From positions 3,782,001 to 3,846,000 of the forward strand of contig NZ_CP108394.1 in NCBI RefSeq assembly GCF_041435215.1: a DNA stretch of 64,000 nucleotides. Direction: 5' to 3'. The notes under the pieces were generated by a model that ran no database searches, had not been told where the DNA came from, and worked only from the letters and a program-made list of their open reading frames with translations. Below, in pieces: positions 14,361-25,000 of this stretch (the stretch's first letter is position 1; the number at the start of each line of letters is the position of its first letter). A program made the translations under genes and the position numbers. This DNA comes from Streptomyces sp. NBC_01314 (GTDB lineage Bacteria > Actinomycetota > Actinomycetes > Streptomycetales > Streptomycetaceae).

Positions 14361-15777
14361 GCGGCAACCGGAGTTCGAAGAGCGCACCTCCGCCGGGGGC
14401 GTCCCCGACTGCCAACGTGCCTCCGTGCCGCACGGCGATGTTTTTGGCTATGGCGAGGCCCAGGCCCGCGCCGCCGTCGTCCCTCGCCCGGGACTCGTCC
14501 AGGCGCACAAAGCGTTCGAAGATGCGTTCGCGGTCGGCGACCGGGACTCCCGCGCCGTCGTCCGTGACCTGGAGGATCGCCAGGTCCGGGGTGGTGCGCA
14601 GGGTGACGGCGACCCGGTCGTGGGCGTGGCGGCGGGCATTGTCCAGGAGGTTGCCGAGGACGCGGCAGATCTGGTTGCGCGAGCCCCGCAGCTCCACGGA
14701 CTCGATGCCTTCCAGGGTCACGCCGTCGCGGGACGCCACCTCGTCCCGTACGACCTTCGCCAGGTCGAACCGGGCATCCGGCGGCGGCCGCTCCCCGGCG
14801 TCCAGTCGCGCGAGCAGCAGCAGGTCGGCGGCGAGGCTCTGCAGTCGCACGGTGTCCTGGACCGCCCCCTCCAGGTCCAGCAGCTCCGGGTGCGCCGCGC
14901 CCACCTCCAGCTGGGTGCGCAGCGACGCGATCGGGCTGCGCAGCTCGTGCGAGGCGTCCGCGACGAACACGCGCTGCCGCTCCACCGAGCTCTCCAGCGC
15001 GGCCAGCGTCTCGTTCGTCGTACGCGCGAGCCGGGCGATCTCGTCGTGCGTGTCCGGCTCGGGGACACGTCGGGAGAGATCCTCGGAGGCGGTGACGGCG
15101 GCCATCTCGGAACGGATGCCCTCGACGGGGCGCAGCGCCCGCCCGGTCACGAAGTACGTCACCCCGCTGACCGTCACCAGCAGGAGCGGCAGCCCGATGA
15201 GCATCGTCGTCGACGCGGTGCCGACGGCGTCCTCCTCGGTGGAGAGCGGGGCGCCCGCGTAGACGGTGAGCGGAACGCCGGCCGGCGTGACCACGTCGAC
15301 CGCGGCGAACCGGTAGTCGGCCGTCACCCCCTCGACCGTCGCGGTGCCCTCGCCGTACCACGTCTCGTCGGCGATCTCGCGGGCATCGAGAGTGCCGTCG
15401 TCCTCCGCGTCCCGGTCGCCCTCCGCCCGGTCGTCGGCGTCGTCGTTGGTCTCGGAGTTCAGCCGGTCCGAGGCCACGGCCGTCACGTTCATGCCCTCGA
15501 CGTCCTCGCCGACGGCGACGGGCTTCTCGTTGCGGTCCAGGACCTCGACGGGGTTCTCGTCACCGTCCGGCAGCCGCAGCTCGTCGTAGGCGAAGCCGTT
15601 CGCCAGCGCCGAAGCGGCGTTACGGGCCACGGAGTCGGCCTCCGCGTCCGCCTTGTCGGTGAGGGTGAACCGCAGCGCGAGCAGGACGGCCGTGCCCGCG
15701 GCGACCAGCGCCACGGCGACGACGACGGTCGCGGCGAGGGTGGCACGCGCCCGCACCGAGCCGAGACGGCGCTTCAC
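14356..15777 (-). CDS. rapA2: Sensor histidine kinase, RapA2-like
   Basis: Protein of 473 residues. A first membrane helix lies at about 13-36, followed by an extracellular domain of about 150 residues with an acidic stretch, a second helix at about 192-214 (MLIGLPLLLVTVSGVTYFVT), a HAMP domain, the phospho-acceptor His in FVADASHELRSPIASLR, and an ATPase domain with NLLDNARRHA and a GLGLAIAKNI box. Its start overlaps the end of the response regulator gene (ATGA). Position and partner match SCO5404/RapA2, reported to influence actinorhodin production. The acidic sensor region and PepSY-protein neighbour suggest an envelope or cation signal; that is inference. Confidence 0.9.
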   Translation of the reverse strand: MKRRLGSVRARATLAATVVVAVALVAAGTAVLLALRFTLTDKADAEADSVARNAASALANGFAYDELRLPDGDENPVEVLDRNEKPVAVGEDVEGMNVTAVASDRLNSETNDDADDRAEGDRDAEDDGTLDAREIADETWYGEGTATVEGVTADYRFAAVDVVTPAGVPLTVYAGAPLSTEEDAVGTASTTMLIGLPLLLVTVSGVTYFVTGRALRPVEGIRSEMAAVTASEDLSRRVPEPDTHDEIARLARTTNETLAALESSVERQRVFVADASHELRSPIASLRTQLEVGAAHPELLDLEGAVQDTVRLQSLAADLLLLARLDAGERPPPDARFDLAKVVRDEVASRDGVTLEGIESVELRGSRNQICRVLGNLLDNARRHAHDRVAVTLRTTPDLAILQVTDDGAGVPVADRERIFERFVRLDESRARDDGGAGLGLAIAKNIAVRHGGTLAVGDAPGGGALFELRLPL

Positions 15778-16442
15778 GGACGGACCTCCAGTCTGTATCC
15801 GGCACCGCGTACGGTCTTGATCAGCGTGGGGCCGAGCTTGCGGCGCAGGGTGCTGATGTAGACCTCGACGATGTTCGGGTCGCCGTCATAGGCGAAGTCC
15901 CAGACATGCTCCAGGATGTCTGCCTTGGACACGACCTCACCGGCTCTCAGCACGAGCTGTTCCAGGACGGAGAACTCCTTGGTGGTGAGGGCTATCTCGT
16001 CCTCGCCGACGAACACCCGCCGGGCGGCGGTGTCGAGCTTCAGGTCGCCGACCTCGTGCACGGGCGAGGCGCCGCCCGACGGGGCGCTCCGCCGCAGCAG
16101 CGCCTTCACGCGGGCGACGAGGACGACGTACGAGAACGGCTTGGTCAGATAGTCGTCGGCGCCCGTGTCGAGGCCCTCGGCCTCGTCGTACTCGCCGTCC
16201 TTGGCGGTGAGCATCAGGATCGGCACGTCGTGTCCGGCGGCGCGCAGGGCGCCGCACACGCGGTAGCCGTTCATGCCTGGCAGCATGATGTCGAGGATCA
16301 CGAGGTCGTACGACCCCTCGCTCGCCCGGTGCAGGCCCTCGACGCCGTCGTGGACGACGTCCACGGCGTAGCCCTCGGCCGTCAGTCCCTTGGCCAGCGA
16401 CACCGCGAGCCGCTTCTCATCTTCCACGATCAACAGACGCAT
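15774..16442 (-). CDS. rapA1: OmpR family response regulator, RapA1-like
   Basis: Protein of 222 residues. The receiver domain has the acidic pair at the N-terminus (VEDEKRL), the phospho-acceptor Asp in LVILDIMLPGMNGY and conserved Lys in LTKPFSY. The C-terminal winged helix (KEFSVLEQLVLRAGEVVSKA...VEVYISTLRRKLG) is of the OmpR type. It is the first gene of the kinase operon and is divergent from a secreted PepSY protein. Three CTTCAG direct repeats in the shared promoter region are the likely binding site. Confidence 0.92.
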   Translation of the reverse strand: MRLLIVEDEKRLAVSLAKGLTAEGYAVDVVHDGVEGLHRASEGSYDLVILDIMLPGMNGYRVCGALRAAGHDVPILMLTAKDGEYDEAEGLDTGADDYLTKPFSYVVLVARVKALLRRSAPSGGASPVHEVGDLKLDTAARRVFVGEDEIALTTKEFSVLEQLVLRAGEVVSKADILEHVWDFAYDGDPNIVEVYISTLRRKLGPTLIKTVRGAGYRLEVRP

Positions 16443-16475
16443 GCGTTCAGCTTGGCAAACCGAACCTGAAACGGT

Positions 16476-16502
16476 CTTCAGGGGGCTTCAGGTCCGCTTC
16501 AG
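16476..16502. promoter_or_regulatory. Three CTTCAG direct repeats, probable response-regulator box
   Basis: CTTCAG at 16476, 16486 and 16497, one helical turn apart (10 and 11 bp), between the response regulator gene (start 16442) and the PepSY gene (start 16615). Direct repeats with this phasing are typical of OmpR-family sites. Confidence 0.7.
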
Positions 16503-16614
16503 CGTCGGTCGGCCAGATTGGTCCTCGTCGAAAGCAGACGAGGCCGACAAGCCGCCTGCAACCGGCGACACCATCCGTTACTGGTTGCAGCCAGTCGCAT
16601 TCTGGAGGAATCCC

Positions 16615-17328
16615 ATGAAGCGCAACATCGTCATCGCCACCATCACGGCCGTAGCGCTGATCGGCGGCGGCACCGCGACCGCCATCGCGGTCGCGGGTGA
16701 CGACGAGGCGCCGGCGAAGAAGACCGTGTCGGTGTCGAACGACGACAACAACCGCGCCGACACCGACACCGACGACACGGCCCAGGACCAGGCCGAGGAC
16801 CAGGCCGAGGACAAGGCCGAGGACAAGGCCGCCCGCGACACGGACCAGGACGCCGAGGACAAGGCCGAGAACGCCGCCGAGGCGAAGGCCGGTCAGGTCA
16901 CGGCCGCCGACGCGATCAGGACGGCGCTGAAGCACAAGTCCGGTACGGCGGTCTCCGCCGACCTCGACGACGAGGGCACGAACCTGGTCTGGGACGTCGA
17001 CGTGCTGACAGGCGGCGGCAAGTGGTTCAGCGTCCAGGTCGACCCCGGCACCGGCAAGGTCCTCGGCGCGCTCGCCGACCGGGACGACGACGGTGACGAC
17101 GCCGCCGAGACCGCGCAGATCCGGGCTGCCCTGCAGGGCAGCTCCGTGACGGCCGCGGAGGCCGCCGAGGCCGCCGCCGCCAAGGGCACGGTGACCTCCG
17201 TCGACCTCGACGAGGAGAGCACGGACCAGGCCTGGGAGGCCGACACCACCGCCGCCGACGGCACCGGCAGCGACTGGAGGGTCGACCTCGGCTCCGGCAA
17301 GCTCACCGCCGACCGCACGGAGGACTGA
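16615..17328 (+). CDS. Secreted protein with two PepSY domains
   Basis: Protein of 237 residues from ATG 16615 after a strong GGAGG. It has a signal peptide or N-terminal anchor (residues 1-26, ATITAVALIGGGTATAIAVA), an acidic low-complexity linker rich in repeated QAED/KAED units (about 40-90), then two PepSY repeats, each with an AIRTAL or IRAAL helix and W-x-V-D...DPGTGKVLG-like strands. PepSY domains occur in protease inhibitors and envelope stress modulators. Divergent placement next to the OmpR-type system suggests that it is the system's target or a feedback sensor input. Confidence 0.88.
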   Translation: MKRNIVIATITAVALIGGGTATAIAVAGDDEAPAKKTVSVSNDDNNRADTDTDDTAQDQAEDQAEDKAEDKAARDTDQDAEDKAENAAEAKAGQVTAADAIRTALKHKSGTAVSADLDDEGTNLVWDVDVLTGGGKWFSVQVDPGTGKVLGALADRDDDGDDAAETAQIRAALQGSSVTAAEAAEAAAAKGTVTSVDLDEESTDQAWEADTTAADGTGSDWRVDLGSGKLTADRTED

Positions 17329-17369
17329 CCTCCTCGCCCCGCGGCTCAGAAGCCTTTCTCTCCCCCCCA

Positions 17370-17408
17370 GGTAGGGGCACCCGGTGCATGGCACCGGGTG
17401 CCCCTACC
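17370..17408. terminator. Bidirectional terminator hairpin with perfect 18-bp stem
   Basis: GGTAGGGGCACCCGGTGC and its exact complement separated by three bases, between the convergent PepSY and MFS genes. Confidence 0.85.
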
Positions 17409-17445
17409 GCCGTCCCAGGGGCCGCCGCGAGCCGTTCGGGCCCGC

Positions 17446-18714
17446 TCACCGCAGTTCAGCGGCCCGCTCCACCGCACCCTCCTCCAGCCCCACGGCACCA
17501 CCCCGCCGCCTCCCCGCCCCGACCGCGGTCCCCACGGCGGTCGCCGCGAGCAGGGCCGCGCCGCCCGCGAGGGCGAAGCCGAGGGCCGGGGAGAAGTGGG
17601 CCACCAAGAGGCCCGAGGTGGCCGCTCCCGCCGAGATGCCGGCGTTGACGGCCGTGTTGACCCAGGCACCGGATCTGGTGCGGGCGGCGGGCGGGGCGGC
17701 GGCGTCGGCGACCAGGTAGGCGGTGGTCAGGGCCGGGGCGACGAAGAGGCCGGCACAGACGATGGCGCCGGTGAGGACGGCGAGGTTCGGGGCGAGCCCG
17801 GCACCGGCGAGAGTGAGGCCGAGGCCCGCTGTCAGCAGCGACAGCCGCACGGGGGCGCCGGAGCGCCACTCGACGGCGCCGTACAGCAGGCCGCCCGCCG
17901 CGCTCCCGGCGGACAGCGCGGCGAAGAACCAGGCCACGACGTCGTCCCCGTGCCCTTGCTGCTCGGCGAAGGCCAGCACGAGCAGGTCGAGCGCGCCGAG
18001 CGACAGCCCGACCCCGCCGGCCGCGACGACGGGCGGCACGGTCCCGGCCGGCCCCCGCGGCTTCCGTTGCCGGGCCCCGTCCTTCGGCGCGGGCCGACGC
18101 CCCGGCATACGCGCCACGGCCGGAGAGGTCACGAACCCGAAGGTCCCCGCCACCACCAGCACCGCTCCCACGGCCACGGCGGCGGCCGGAGCGGCGACCT
18201 GCACCACCCCGCCCACCGCCAACGGTCCCGACACAAACAGCAGTTCCTCCGCGACCCCGTCGAGGCTGTACGCGCGCTGCAACAGCCCCCGGTCCGCCGC
18301 GAGTTCGCTCCACACCGCCCGCATCGTCGGCCCGAGCGGCGGAGTACAGGCTCCCGCCGCCGCCGCGACCGCCCCCAGCACCGGCCCCGACGCCCCCGGC
18401 CGACCACTCGCCACCGCCAGCACCCCGAGCAGTACGGCGTACAGCGAGGCCATCGGCAGCAGCGCCCGGCGTGGGCCGTACCGGTCGACCAGCGCCGCCC
18501 GCACCGGCGACAGAGAGACACTGGTGGCCCCGAACAGGGCCATGACCGTGCCGGCGACGGCGTACGACCCCGTCGCCCGGGTCACGGCGAGCAGCACGGC
18601 GACGGGCACCATGCCGTAGGAGAGCCGGCCGACGAGTACGGCGGCGAAGGTGCGGCGGGCGTACGGGATGCGGAGCACCGCGGCGTACGAAGGCCGCGAA
18701 GAGGTCGCGGACAT
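17446..18714 (-). CDS. MFS transporter
   Basis: Protein of 422 residues with about twelve hydrophobic segments and the loop 2-3 signature region (ALVDRYGPRRALLP), as in major facilitator drug/sugar exporters. A Pro/Arg-rich cytoplasmic loop lies in the middle (MPGRRPAPKDGARQRKPRG), dividing the two six-helix halves. The substrate is unknown. It starts at ATG 18714 and is convergent with the PepSY gene, sharing the terminator. Confidence 0.87.
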   Translation of the reverse strand: MSATSSRPSYAAVLRIPYARRTFAAVLVGRLSYGMVPVAVLLAVTRATGSYAVAGTVMALFGATSVSLSPVRAALVDRYGPRRALLPMASLYAVLLGVLAVASGRPGASGPVLGAVAAAAGACTPPLGPTMRAVWSELAADRGLLQRAYSLDGVAEELLFVSGPLAVGGVVQVAAPAAAVAVGAVLVVAGTFGFVTSPAVARMPGRRPAPKDGARQRKPRGPAGTVPPVVAAGGVGLSLGALDLLVLAFAEQQGHGDDVVAWFFAALSAGSAAGGLLYGAVEWRSGAPVRLSLLTAGLGLTLAGAGLAPNLAVLTGAIVCAGLFVAPALTTAYLVADAAAPPAARTRSGAWVNTAVNAGISAGAATSGLLVAHFSPALGFALAGGAALLAATAVGTAVGAGRRRGGAVGLEEGAVERAAELR

Positions 18715-18890
18715 GCGAAATGTTCCTCACTCGGAGGCGAAGGGGGACACCGGTGTCCCGCGCGGCAACGACACGTCGCCTGCGGGGTGGTCCGCCTCTA
18801 CGCGGAGTGAAGGAACATGCGGCCAAATTAGCAGCCCGCGACAGCGCTCGGGGCAAGAGTTCGTGAGCGGGTGCGGGCGAGTGGGGGCTT

Positions 18891-18918
18891 GTCGCGCGGT
18901 TCCCCGCGCCCCTGAAAG
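18891..18918 (-). repeat. GC-rich interspersed repeat, copy 3
   Basis: Minus-strand variant with CAGGGGCGCGGGGAACCGCG core and an adjacent GGGGC...GCCCC inverted repeat, in the gap between the MFS and meaB genes. Confidence 0.75.
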
Positions 18919-18979
18919 CAGGGGCTGCGCCCCGTGCTGTTGTTTTCAGGGGCGGCGGGGGCGGGAAGGCCTCCGACGC

Positions 18980-19936
18980 TCAGCCCCGCGTCAGCTCCGC
19001 CACCAGTTCGTCCGCCGCCCGGTACGGATCCAGTTCCCCCGCCACGATCCGCTCGGCGAGAGCCGACAGCCGCCGATCGCCGTGCAGGTCCCCGATCCGC
19101 TCCCGCAGAGCGGTCACCGCGATGGTCTCCACCTCACGCGCCGCGCGGGACCGCCGACGCTCCGCCAGAACCCCGCGCTCCTCCATCCACGCCCGGTGCT
19201 TCTCCAGGGCCTCGACGACCTCGTCGATCCCCTCCGCCCGCGCCGCGACCGTCTTGACGATCGGCGGTCGCCAGTCCCCGGGGCCGCGGGACTCGCCGAG
19301 CCCCAGCATGTGGTTCAGTTCGCGCGCGGTCGCGTCGGCGCCGTCCCGGTCCGCCTTGTTGACGACGTAGACGTCCCCGATCTCCAGGATTCCGGCCTTG
19401 GCCGCCTGGATTCCGTCCCCCATGCCGGGCGCCAGCAGCACCACGGACGTGTCCGCCTGGGAGGCGATCTCCACCTCGGACTGGCCCACGCCGACCGTCT
19501 CGACCAGGACCACCTCGCACCCGGCCGCGTCCAGCACCCGGATCGCCTGCGGGGCCGACCACGCCAGACCGCCCAGATGACCGCGCGTCGCCATCGAACG
19601 GATGTACACGCCGGGGTCGGAGGCGTGCTCCGACATCCGGACACGGTCGCCGAGCAGGGCGCCGCCCGAGAAGGGCGACGACGGGTCGACGGCCAGCACG
19701 CCGACCCGCTTGCCGATCCGCCGGTACGCGGTCACCAGCGCCGACGTGGACGTGGACTTGCCCACGCCGGGCGAGCCGGTGAGGCCGACGACGTACGCCC
19801 CGCCCGTGAGCGGGGCCAGCGCCGCCATGACCTCGCGGAGCTGCGGGGACGCCCCCTCCACCAGGGAGATCAGCCGGGCGACGGCCCGGGGCCGCCCTTC
19901 CCTGGCCTGTGCCACCAGCGTGGGGACGTCCTGCAT
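18980..19936 (-). CDS. meaB: Methylmalonyl-CoA mutase-associated GTPase MeaB
   Basis: G3E-family metallochaperone GTPase of 318 residues that gates cofactor loading and protects B12-dependent acyl-CoA mutases. Walker A is GLTGSPGVGKST at 51-62, followed by AVDPSSPFSGGALLGDRVRM with the base/switch I residues, ETVGVGQSE (switch II) and NKAD for guanine specificity. ATG 19936 is preferred over an in-frame start 10 codons upstream because GGAG precedes it and the family N-terminus begins here. It lies 46 bp after the thiolase gene, so the two are probably one operon. Likely clients are the IcmA mutase encoded here and methylmalonyl-CoA mutase encoded elsewhere. Confidence 0.95.
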   Translation of the reverse strand: MQDVPTLVAQAREGRPRAVARLISLVEGASPQLREVMAALAPLTGGAYVVGLTGSPGVGKSTSTSALVTAYRRIGKRVGVLAVDPSSPFSGGALLGDRVRMSEHASDPGVYIRSMATRGHLGGLAWSAPQAIRVLDAAGCEVVLVETVGVGQSEVEIASQADTSVVLLAPGMGDGIQAAKAGILEIGDVYVVNKADRDGADATARELNHMLGLGESRGPGDWRPPIVKTVAARAEGIDEVVEALEKHRAWMEERGVLAERRRSRAAREVETIAVTALRERIGDLHGDRRLSALAERIVAGELDPYRAADELVAELTRG

Positions 19937-19982
19937 CACAGCTCCGTTCCGAACAGCCACGTACACCTGAGAACCGGGGGCC

Positions 19983-21185
19983 TCAGGCCTTGGGTACCCG
20001 CACGATCAGCGCGTCGCCCTGGCCACCGCCACCGCACAGCGCGGCCGCGCCGACGCCGCCTCCGCGCCGCTTCAGTTCCAGGGCGAGGTGGAGGACGAGA
20101 CGGGCGCCGGACATGCCGATGGGGTGCCCGAGAGCGATCGCACCACCGTTGACGTTCACCTTTTCCGGGGACACGCCGAGGTCCTTCATTGACTGCACGG
20201 TGACCGCGGCGAAGGCCTCGTTGATCTCGATCAGGTCGAGATCGGCGACGTCGAGGCCGTCCTTCTTCAGGGCGTGCTGGATCGCGTTCGACGGCTGCGA
20301 CTGCAGGGAGTTGTCCGGGCCCGCGACATTTCCGTGGGCGCCGATCTCGGCCAGCCAGGTGAGGCCCAGCTCCTGCGCCTTCTCCTTGCTCATGACGACC
20401 ACGGCCGCCGCGCCGTCGGAGATCTGCGAGGCGGAACCGGCCGTGATCGTGCCGTCCTTGGTGAAGGCCGGGCGCAGCTTGCCCAGCGACTCGGCGGTGG
20501 TCTCACCGCGAATGCCTTCGTCCTGGCTGAAAACGACCGGTTCGCCCTTGCGCTGCGGGATCTCGACCGGCGTGATCTCGGCCTCGAAGAGGCCGTTCTT
20601 CTGGGCGGCGGCGGCCCGCTGGTGGGACTGGGCGGCGATCTCGTCCTGCTCGGGGCGCAGGATGCCGAGACGGGTGTTGTGCTTCTCGGTGGACTCACCC
20701 ATGGCGATGTTCTCGAAGGCGTCCGTGAGCCCGTCGTACGCCATGGCGTCGAGCATCTGGATCGCCCCGTACTTGTAGCCCTCACGGGACTTCGGGAGCA
20801 GGTGGGGGGCGTTCGTCATGGACTCCTGGCCGCCCGCCACGATCACGTCGAACTCGCCGGCGCGGATCAGCTGGTCGGCCAGGGCGATGGCGTCGAGGCC
20901 CGAGAGACAGACCTTGTTGATCGTGAGCGCGGGCACGTTCATGGGGATGCCCGCCTTGACGGCGGCCTGGCGAGCCGGGATCTGCCCCGCCCCGGCCTGG
21001 AGCACCTGGCCCATGATCACGTACTGCACCTGGTCGCCGCCGATCCCCGCACGGTCCAGGGCGGCCTTGATGGCGAAGCCGCCGAGGTCGGCTCCGGAGA
21101 AGGACTTCAGCGAACCGAGCAACCGTCCCATGGGCGTCCTGGCGCCCGCGACGATCACCGAGGTCGTGCCATTCGTTCCAGTCAT
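19983..21185 (-). CDS. Acetyl-CoA C-acetyltransferase (thiolase)
   Basis: Condenses two acetyl-CoA to acetoacetyl-CoA, or runs in reverse in beta-oxidation. Its 400 residues have the nucleophile Cys93 in INKVCLSG, His354 in [10 protein letters not shown] and the second Cys384 in CGGGGQGDA, so it is catalytically complete. It starts at ATG 21185 and is divergent from the epimerase gene. With meaB downstream, the cluster fits short-chain acyl-CoA and ethylmalonyl/methylmalonyl metabolism. Confidence 0.94.
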   Translation of the reverse strand: MTGTNGTTSVIVAGARTPMGRLLGSLKSFSGADLGGFAIKAALDRAGIGGDQVQYVIMGQVLQAGAGQIPARQAAVKAGIPMNVPALTINKVCLSGLDAIALADQLIRAGEFDVIVAGGQESMTNAPHLLPKSREGYKYGAIQMLDAMAYDGLTDAFENIAMGESTEKHNTRLGILRPEQDEIAAQSHQRAAAAQKNGLFEAEITPVEIPQRKGEPVVFSQDEGIRGETTAESLGKLRPAFTKDGTITAGSASQISDGAAAVVVMSKEKAQELGLTWLAEIGAHGNVAGPDNSLQSQPSNAIQHALKKDGLDVADLDLIEINEAFAAVTVQSMKDLGVSPEKVNVNGGAIALGHPIGMSGARLVLHLALELKRRGGGVGAAALCGGGGQGDALIVRVPKA

Positions 21186-21336
21186 GAGGTGCGATCCCTT
21201 CCAGCTTGCACAGCCGGGAAGTGAGTGAACGAGGGTTTACTTCGAATGTACTGAGTGGCACTCCGTGCCGTCACCGGGCTGTCGGTGTGATCGCGCGCAC
21301 GTTGCGTAACCGTCGCCGGAGCGTTGCACTGACACC

Positions 21337-21777
21337 ATGCTGACGCGAATCGACCACATCGGGATCGCCTGTTTCGACCTCGACAGGACAGTCGAGTTCT
21401 ACCGGGCCACGTACGGCTTCGAGGTGTACCACTCCGAGGTCAACGAGGAACAGGGCGTGCGCGAGGCCATGCTCAGGATCAACAGCACGGACGACGGCGG
21501 CGCCTCCTACCTGCAGCTCCTGGAGCCCACCCGCGAGGACTCCACCGTCGCGAAGTGGCTGGCCAAGAACGGCGAGGGCGTCCACCACATCGCCTTCGGC
21601 ACAGCGGACGTCGACGGCGAGGCAGCCGCGATCAAGGACAAGGGCGTACGCGTCCTGTACGAGGAGCCGCGAGTCGGTTCCATGGGGTCACGGATCACCT
21701 TTCTGCACCCCAAGGATTGCCACGGCGTACTGACAGAACTGGTCACTTCGGCGCCAGTTGAGTCACCTGAGCACTGA
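21337..21777 (+). CDS. mce: Methylmalonyl-CoA epimerase
   Basis: VOC-fold metalloenzyme of 146 residues that interconverts the 2R and 2S forms of methylmalonyl-CoA. The metal ligands are visible: His in RIDHIGIA near the N-terminus, Gln/Glu in YLQLLEPT, the GVHHIAFGTADVD block and the C-terminal Glu in GVLTELV. The start is ATG 21337. The divergent arrangement with the thiolase-meaB operon allows shared control. It supplies the substrate for methylmalonyl-CoA mutase and the extender unit for polyketides. Confidence 0.93.
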   Translation: MLTRIDHIGIACFDLDRTVEFYRATYGFEVYHSEVNEEQGVREAMLRINSTDDGGASYLQLLEPTREDSTVAKWLAKNGEGVHHIAFGTADVDGEAAAIKDKGVRVLYEEPRVGSMGSRITFLHPKDCHGVLTELVTSAPVESPEH

Positions 21778-22055
21778 CCCCCGTACATATGGGCCGGTAG
21801 GGTTGGGCTCGGCCGTCGCCTTCGAGGGGGACGGCCCGGGTCCTGCCGCCTTCCGAGGAGCGGGATCCAAGGGCACCGCGGAGATCCATCAGCGGTTGTC
21901 CGAGGGCCGGGGTCAAAGGTTTCGGCGGACGAGGGTGAGGGCGGCAGCCCGTGCTCCGCCGTTGATCTGACACCATTCCCCGGGAGCACCGTTCGACGGT
22001 TGGACGGAGCTCGTTTGCCAGAAGGTTGCGACCAGGGGACGGATGGGACCGCGCA

Positions 22056-25000
22056 GTGCGGGGCTACGAACGCCAGGAGCGAGAGCCGGCGGCTGACGTC
22101 GACCACCTCTCTCGGTTCGAGGCCGAGATGGAGCGGCTGAAGACCGAGCGGGAAAAGGCGATCCAGCACGCCGAGGACCTCGGCTACCAGGTCGAGGTGC
22201 TGCGCGCCAAGCTGCACGAGGCGCGCCGCACCCTCATGTCCCGGCCCGCCTACGACAGCGGGGGCGACCTCGGGTACCAGGCCGAGCAGATGCTCCGCCA
22301 GGCCCAGATGCAGGCCGACCAGCTGCGCACGGACGCCGAGCGTGAGCTGAGCCAGGCCCGGGCGCAGACCCAGCGGATCCTGCAGGAGCACGCCGAGCAG
22401 GCCGCGCGGCTCCAGGCGGAGCTGCACCAGGAGGCGGTCACCCGTCGCCAGCAGCTCGACCAGGAACTGTCGGAGCGCCGCCAGACGGTCGAGTCGCACG
22501 TCAACGAGAACGTGGCGTGGGCCGAACAGCTCCGCGCCCGCAGCGAGACCCAGGCCCGCCGGCTCGTCGACGAGTCGCGCGCGGAGGCCGAGCAGGCGCT
22601 GGCCGCCGCCCGCGCCGAGGCCGAGCGGCTCGCCACCGAGGCCCGCCAGCGGCTCCAGAGCGACTCGGAGGCCGCCCGCGGCGAGGCCGACCAGATCCTG
22701 CGCCGGGCCCGCGCCGAGGCCGAGCGGCTGCTGAACGCGGCGTCCACCCAGGCGCAGGAGGCCACCGAGCACGCCGAGCAGCTGCGCTCCTCCACCACCA
22801 CCGAGTCGGACTCCGCCCGCCGCCAGGCCTCGGAACTGAGCCGGACCGCCGAGCAGCGCATGACGGAGGCCGAGTCGGCCCTGCGCGAGGCGCGCGCCGA
22901 GGCCGAGAAGCTGGTCACGGAGGCGAAGGAGAACGCGGCCAAGGCCGTGGCCGGCGCCGAGTCGACCAACGAGCAGCGCACGCGTACGGCGAAGGAACAG
23001 GTCGCCCGGCTGGTCACGGAGGCCACGAAGGAGGCCGAGGCCACCAAGGCGGCCGCCGAGGAAGCCGTCGCGGACGCCAGGGCCGAGGCCGAGAAGATCG
23101 TCGCCGAGGCCTCCGAGAAGGCCCGCTCGATCACCGCGGAGGAGTCCGCCTCCCAGCTCGCCAAGACGGCCAAGACCGCCGAGGACGTACTGAACAAGGC
23201 GTCCGAGGAAGCCAGGAACACCACCAAGTCCGCCGTCGAGGAGGCCGAGCGCATCCGCTCGGAGGCCGAGGCCGAGGCGGACCGGCTGCGCGCCGAGGCG
23301 CACGACCTCGCCGAACAGCTCAAGGGCACGGCGAAGGACGACACCGAGGAGTACCGCGCCAAGACGGTCGAGCTGCAGGAGGAGGCGCGCCGGCTGCGCG
23401 GCGAGGCCGAGCAGCTGCGCTCCGACGCGGTCGCCGAGGGCGAGCGGATCCGGTCCGAGGCCCGGCGGGAGGCCGTCCAGCAGATCGAGGAGGCGGCCAA
23501 GACCGCCGAGGAGCTGCTCGCCAAGGCGCGCACGGACGCCGACGAGCTGCGGCAGACGGCCACCACGGACAGCGAGAAGGTCCGCACCGAGGCCATCGAA
23601 CGTGCTTCGACGCTGCGCCGCCAGGCCGAGGAGACCCTGGAGCGCACCCGCAAGGAGGCCGAGCGCTACCGCGCCGAGGCCGCCGAGCAGACCGAGGAGC
23701 TGAAGGCCGAGGCCGAGCGCGCCGCCCGTGAGCTGCGCGAGGAGACCGAGCGCGGCGTCGAGACCCGCAAGGCCGAGGCCGCCGAGGAGCTGACCCGGCT
23801 GCACACCGAGGCCGAGGCCCGCCTGGTCTCCGCCGAGGAGTCGCTCGCCGACGCCCGCGCCGAGGCCGAACGGATCCGCCGTGAGGCCGGCGAGGAGAGC
23901 GACCGGCTGCGCTCCGAGGCCGCCGAGCGCATCCGCACGCTCCAGGCGCAGGCCGAGGCGGAGGCCGAGCGGCTGCGCGACGAGGCCGCGGGCGACGCGT
24001 CCGCGTCCCGCGCCGAGGGCGAGGCCATCGCCGTACGCCTGCGGTCGGAGGCCGCGGCCGAGGCGGAGCGGCTGAAGTCCGAGGCGCAGGACACCGCCGA
24101 CCGGGTACGGGCGGAGGCGCAGGCCGCGGCCGAGCGGCTCGCCACGGAGGCCTCGCAGGCGCTGGCCGCCGCTCAGGAGGAAGCCACCCGGCGCCGCCGC
24201 GAGGCCGAGGAACTCACCGGCGCGGCCCGCCACGAGGCCGACCAGGAGCGCCGGCGGGCCCGCGAGCAGAGCGAGGAGCTGCTGGCCTCGGCGCGCAACC
24301 GCGTGGAGGAGGCCCAGACCGAGGCCGTACGGCTGGTCGAGGAGTCCGAGCGGCGCGCCGGCGAGATGGTGTCGGCGGCCGAGCTCCACGCCCAGCAGGT
24401 GCGGGAGTCCGTCGCCGGGCTGCACGAGCAGGCCCAGGAGGAGATCGCCGGGCTGCGCAACACGGCCGAGCACGTGGCGGACCGGATGCGCAGGGAGGCC
24501 GAGGAGGAGTCGGACCGGGTCCGCGGCGACGCCTACGCGGAGCGGGAGCGGGCCACCGAGGACGCCAACCGGGTCCGCCGCGAGGCCCGGGACGAGACGG
24601 ACGCCGCGAAGGCGCTCGCCGAGCGCACGGTCGCGGAGGCCATCGGCGACGCGGAGCGGGTGCGTTCGGACGCGTCCGAGCACGCCCAGCGGGTCCGTAC
24701 GGAGGCCTCGGACACCATCGCGCGGGCCGACCAGGACGCCTCGCGCACCCGGGCGGAGGCCCGTGACGACGCCAACCGCATCCGTTCGGACGCGGCCACC
24801 CAGGCCGACACCCTCATCACCGAGGTGACGGCCGAGGCGGAGCGGCTGACGCGGGAGACCAACGAGGAGGCCGAGCGCGTACGGGCCGAGTCCGTCGCCA
24901 AGGCCGACCGGCTGATCGGCGAGGCCACCGACGAGGCCGAGCGGCTGCGGGCCGAGGCCGCCGAGACGGTGGGCTCCGCGCAGCAGCACTCCGAGCGGGT

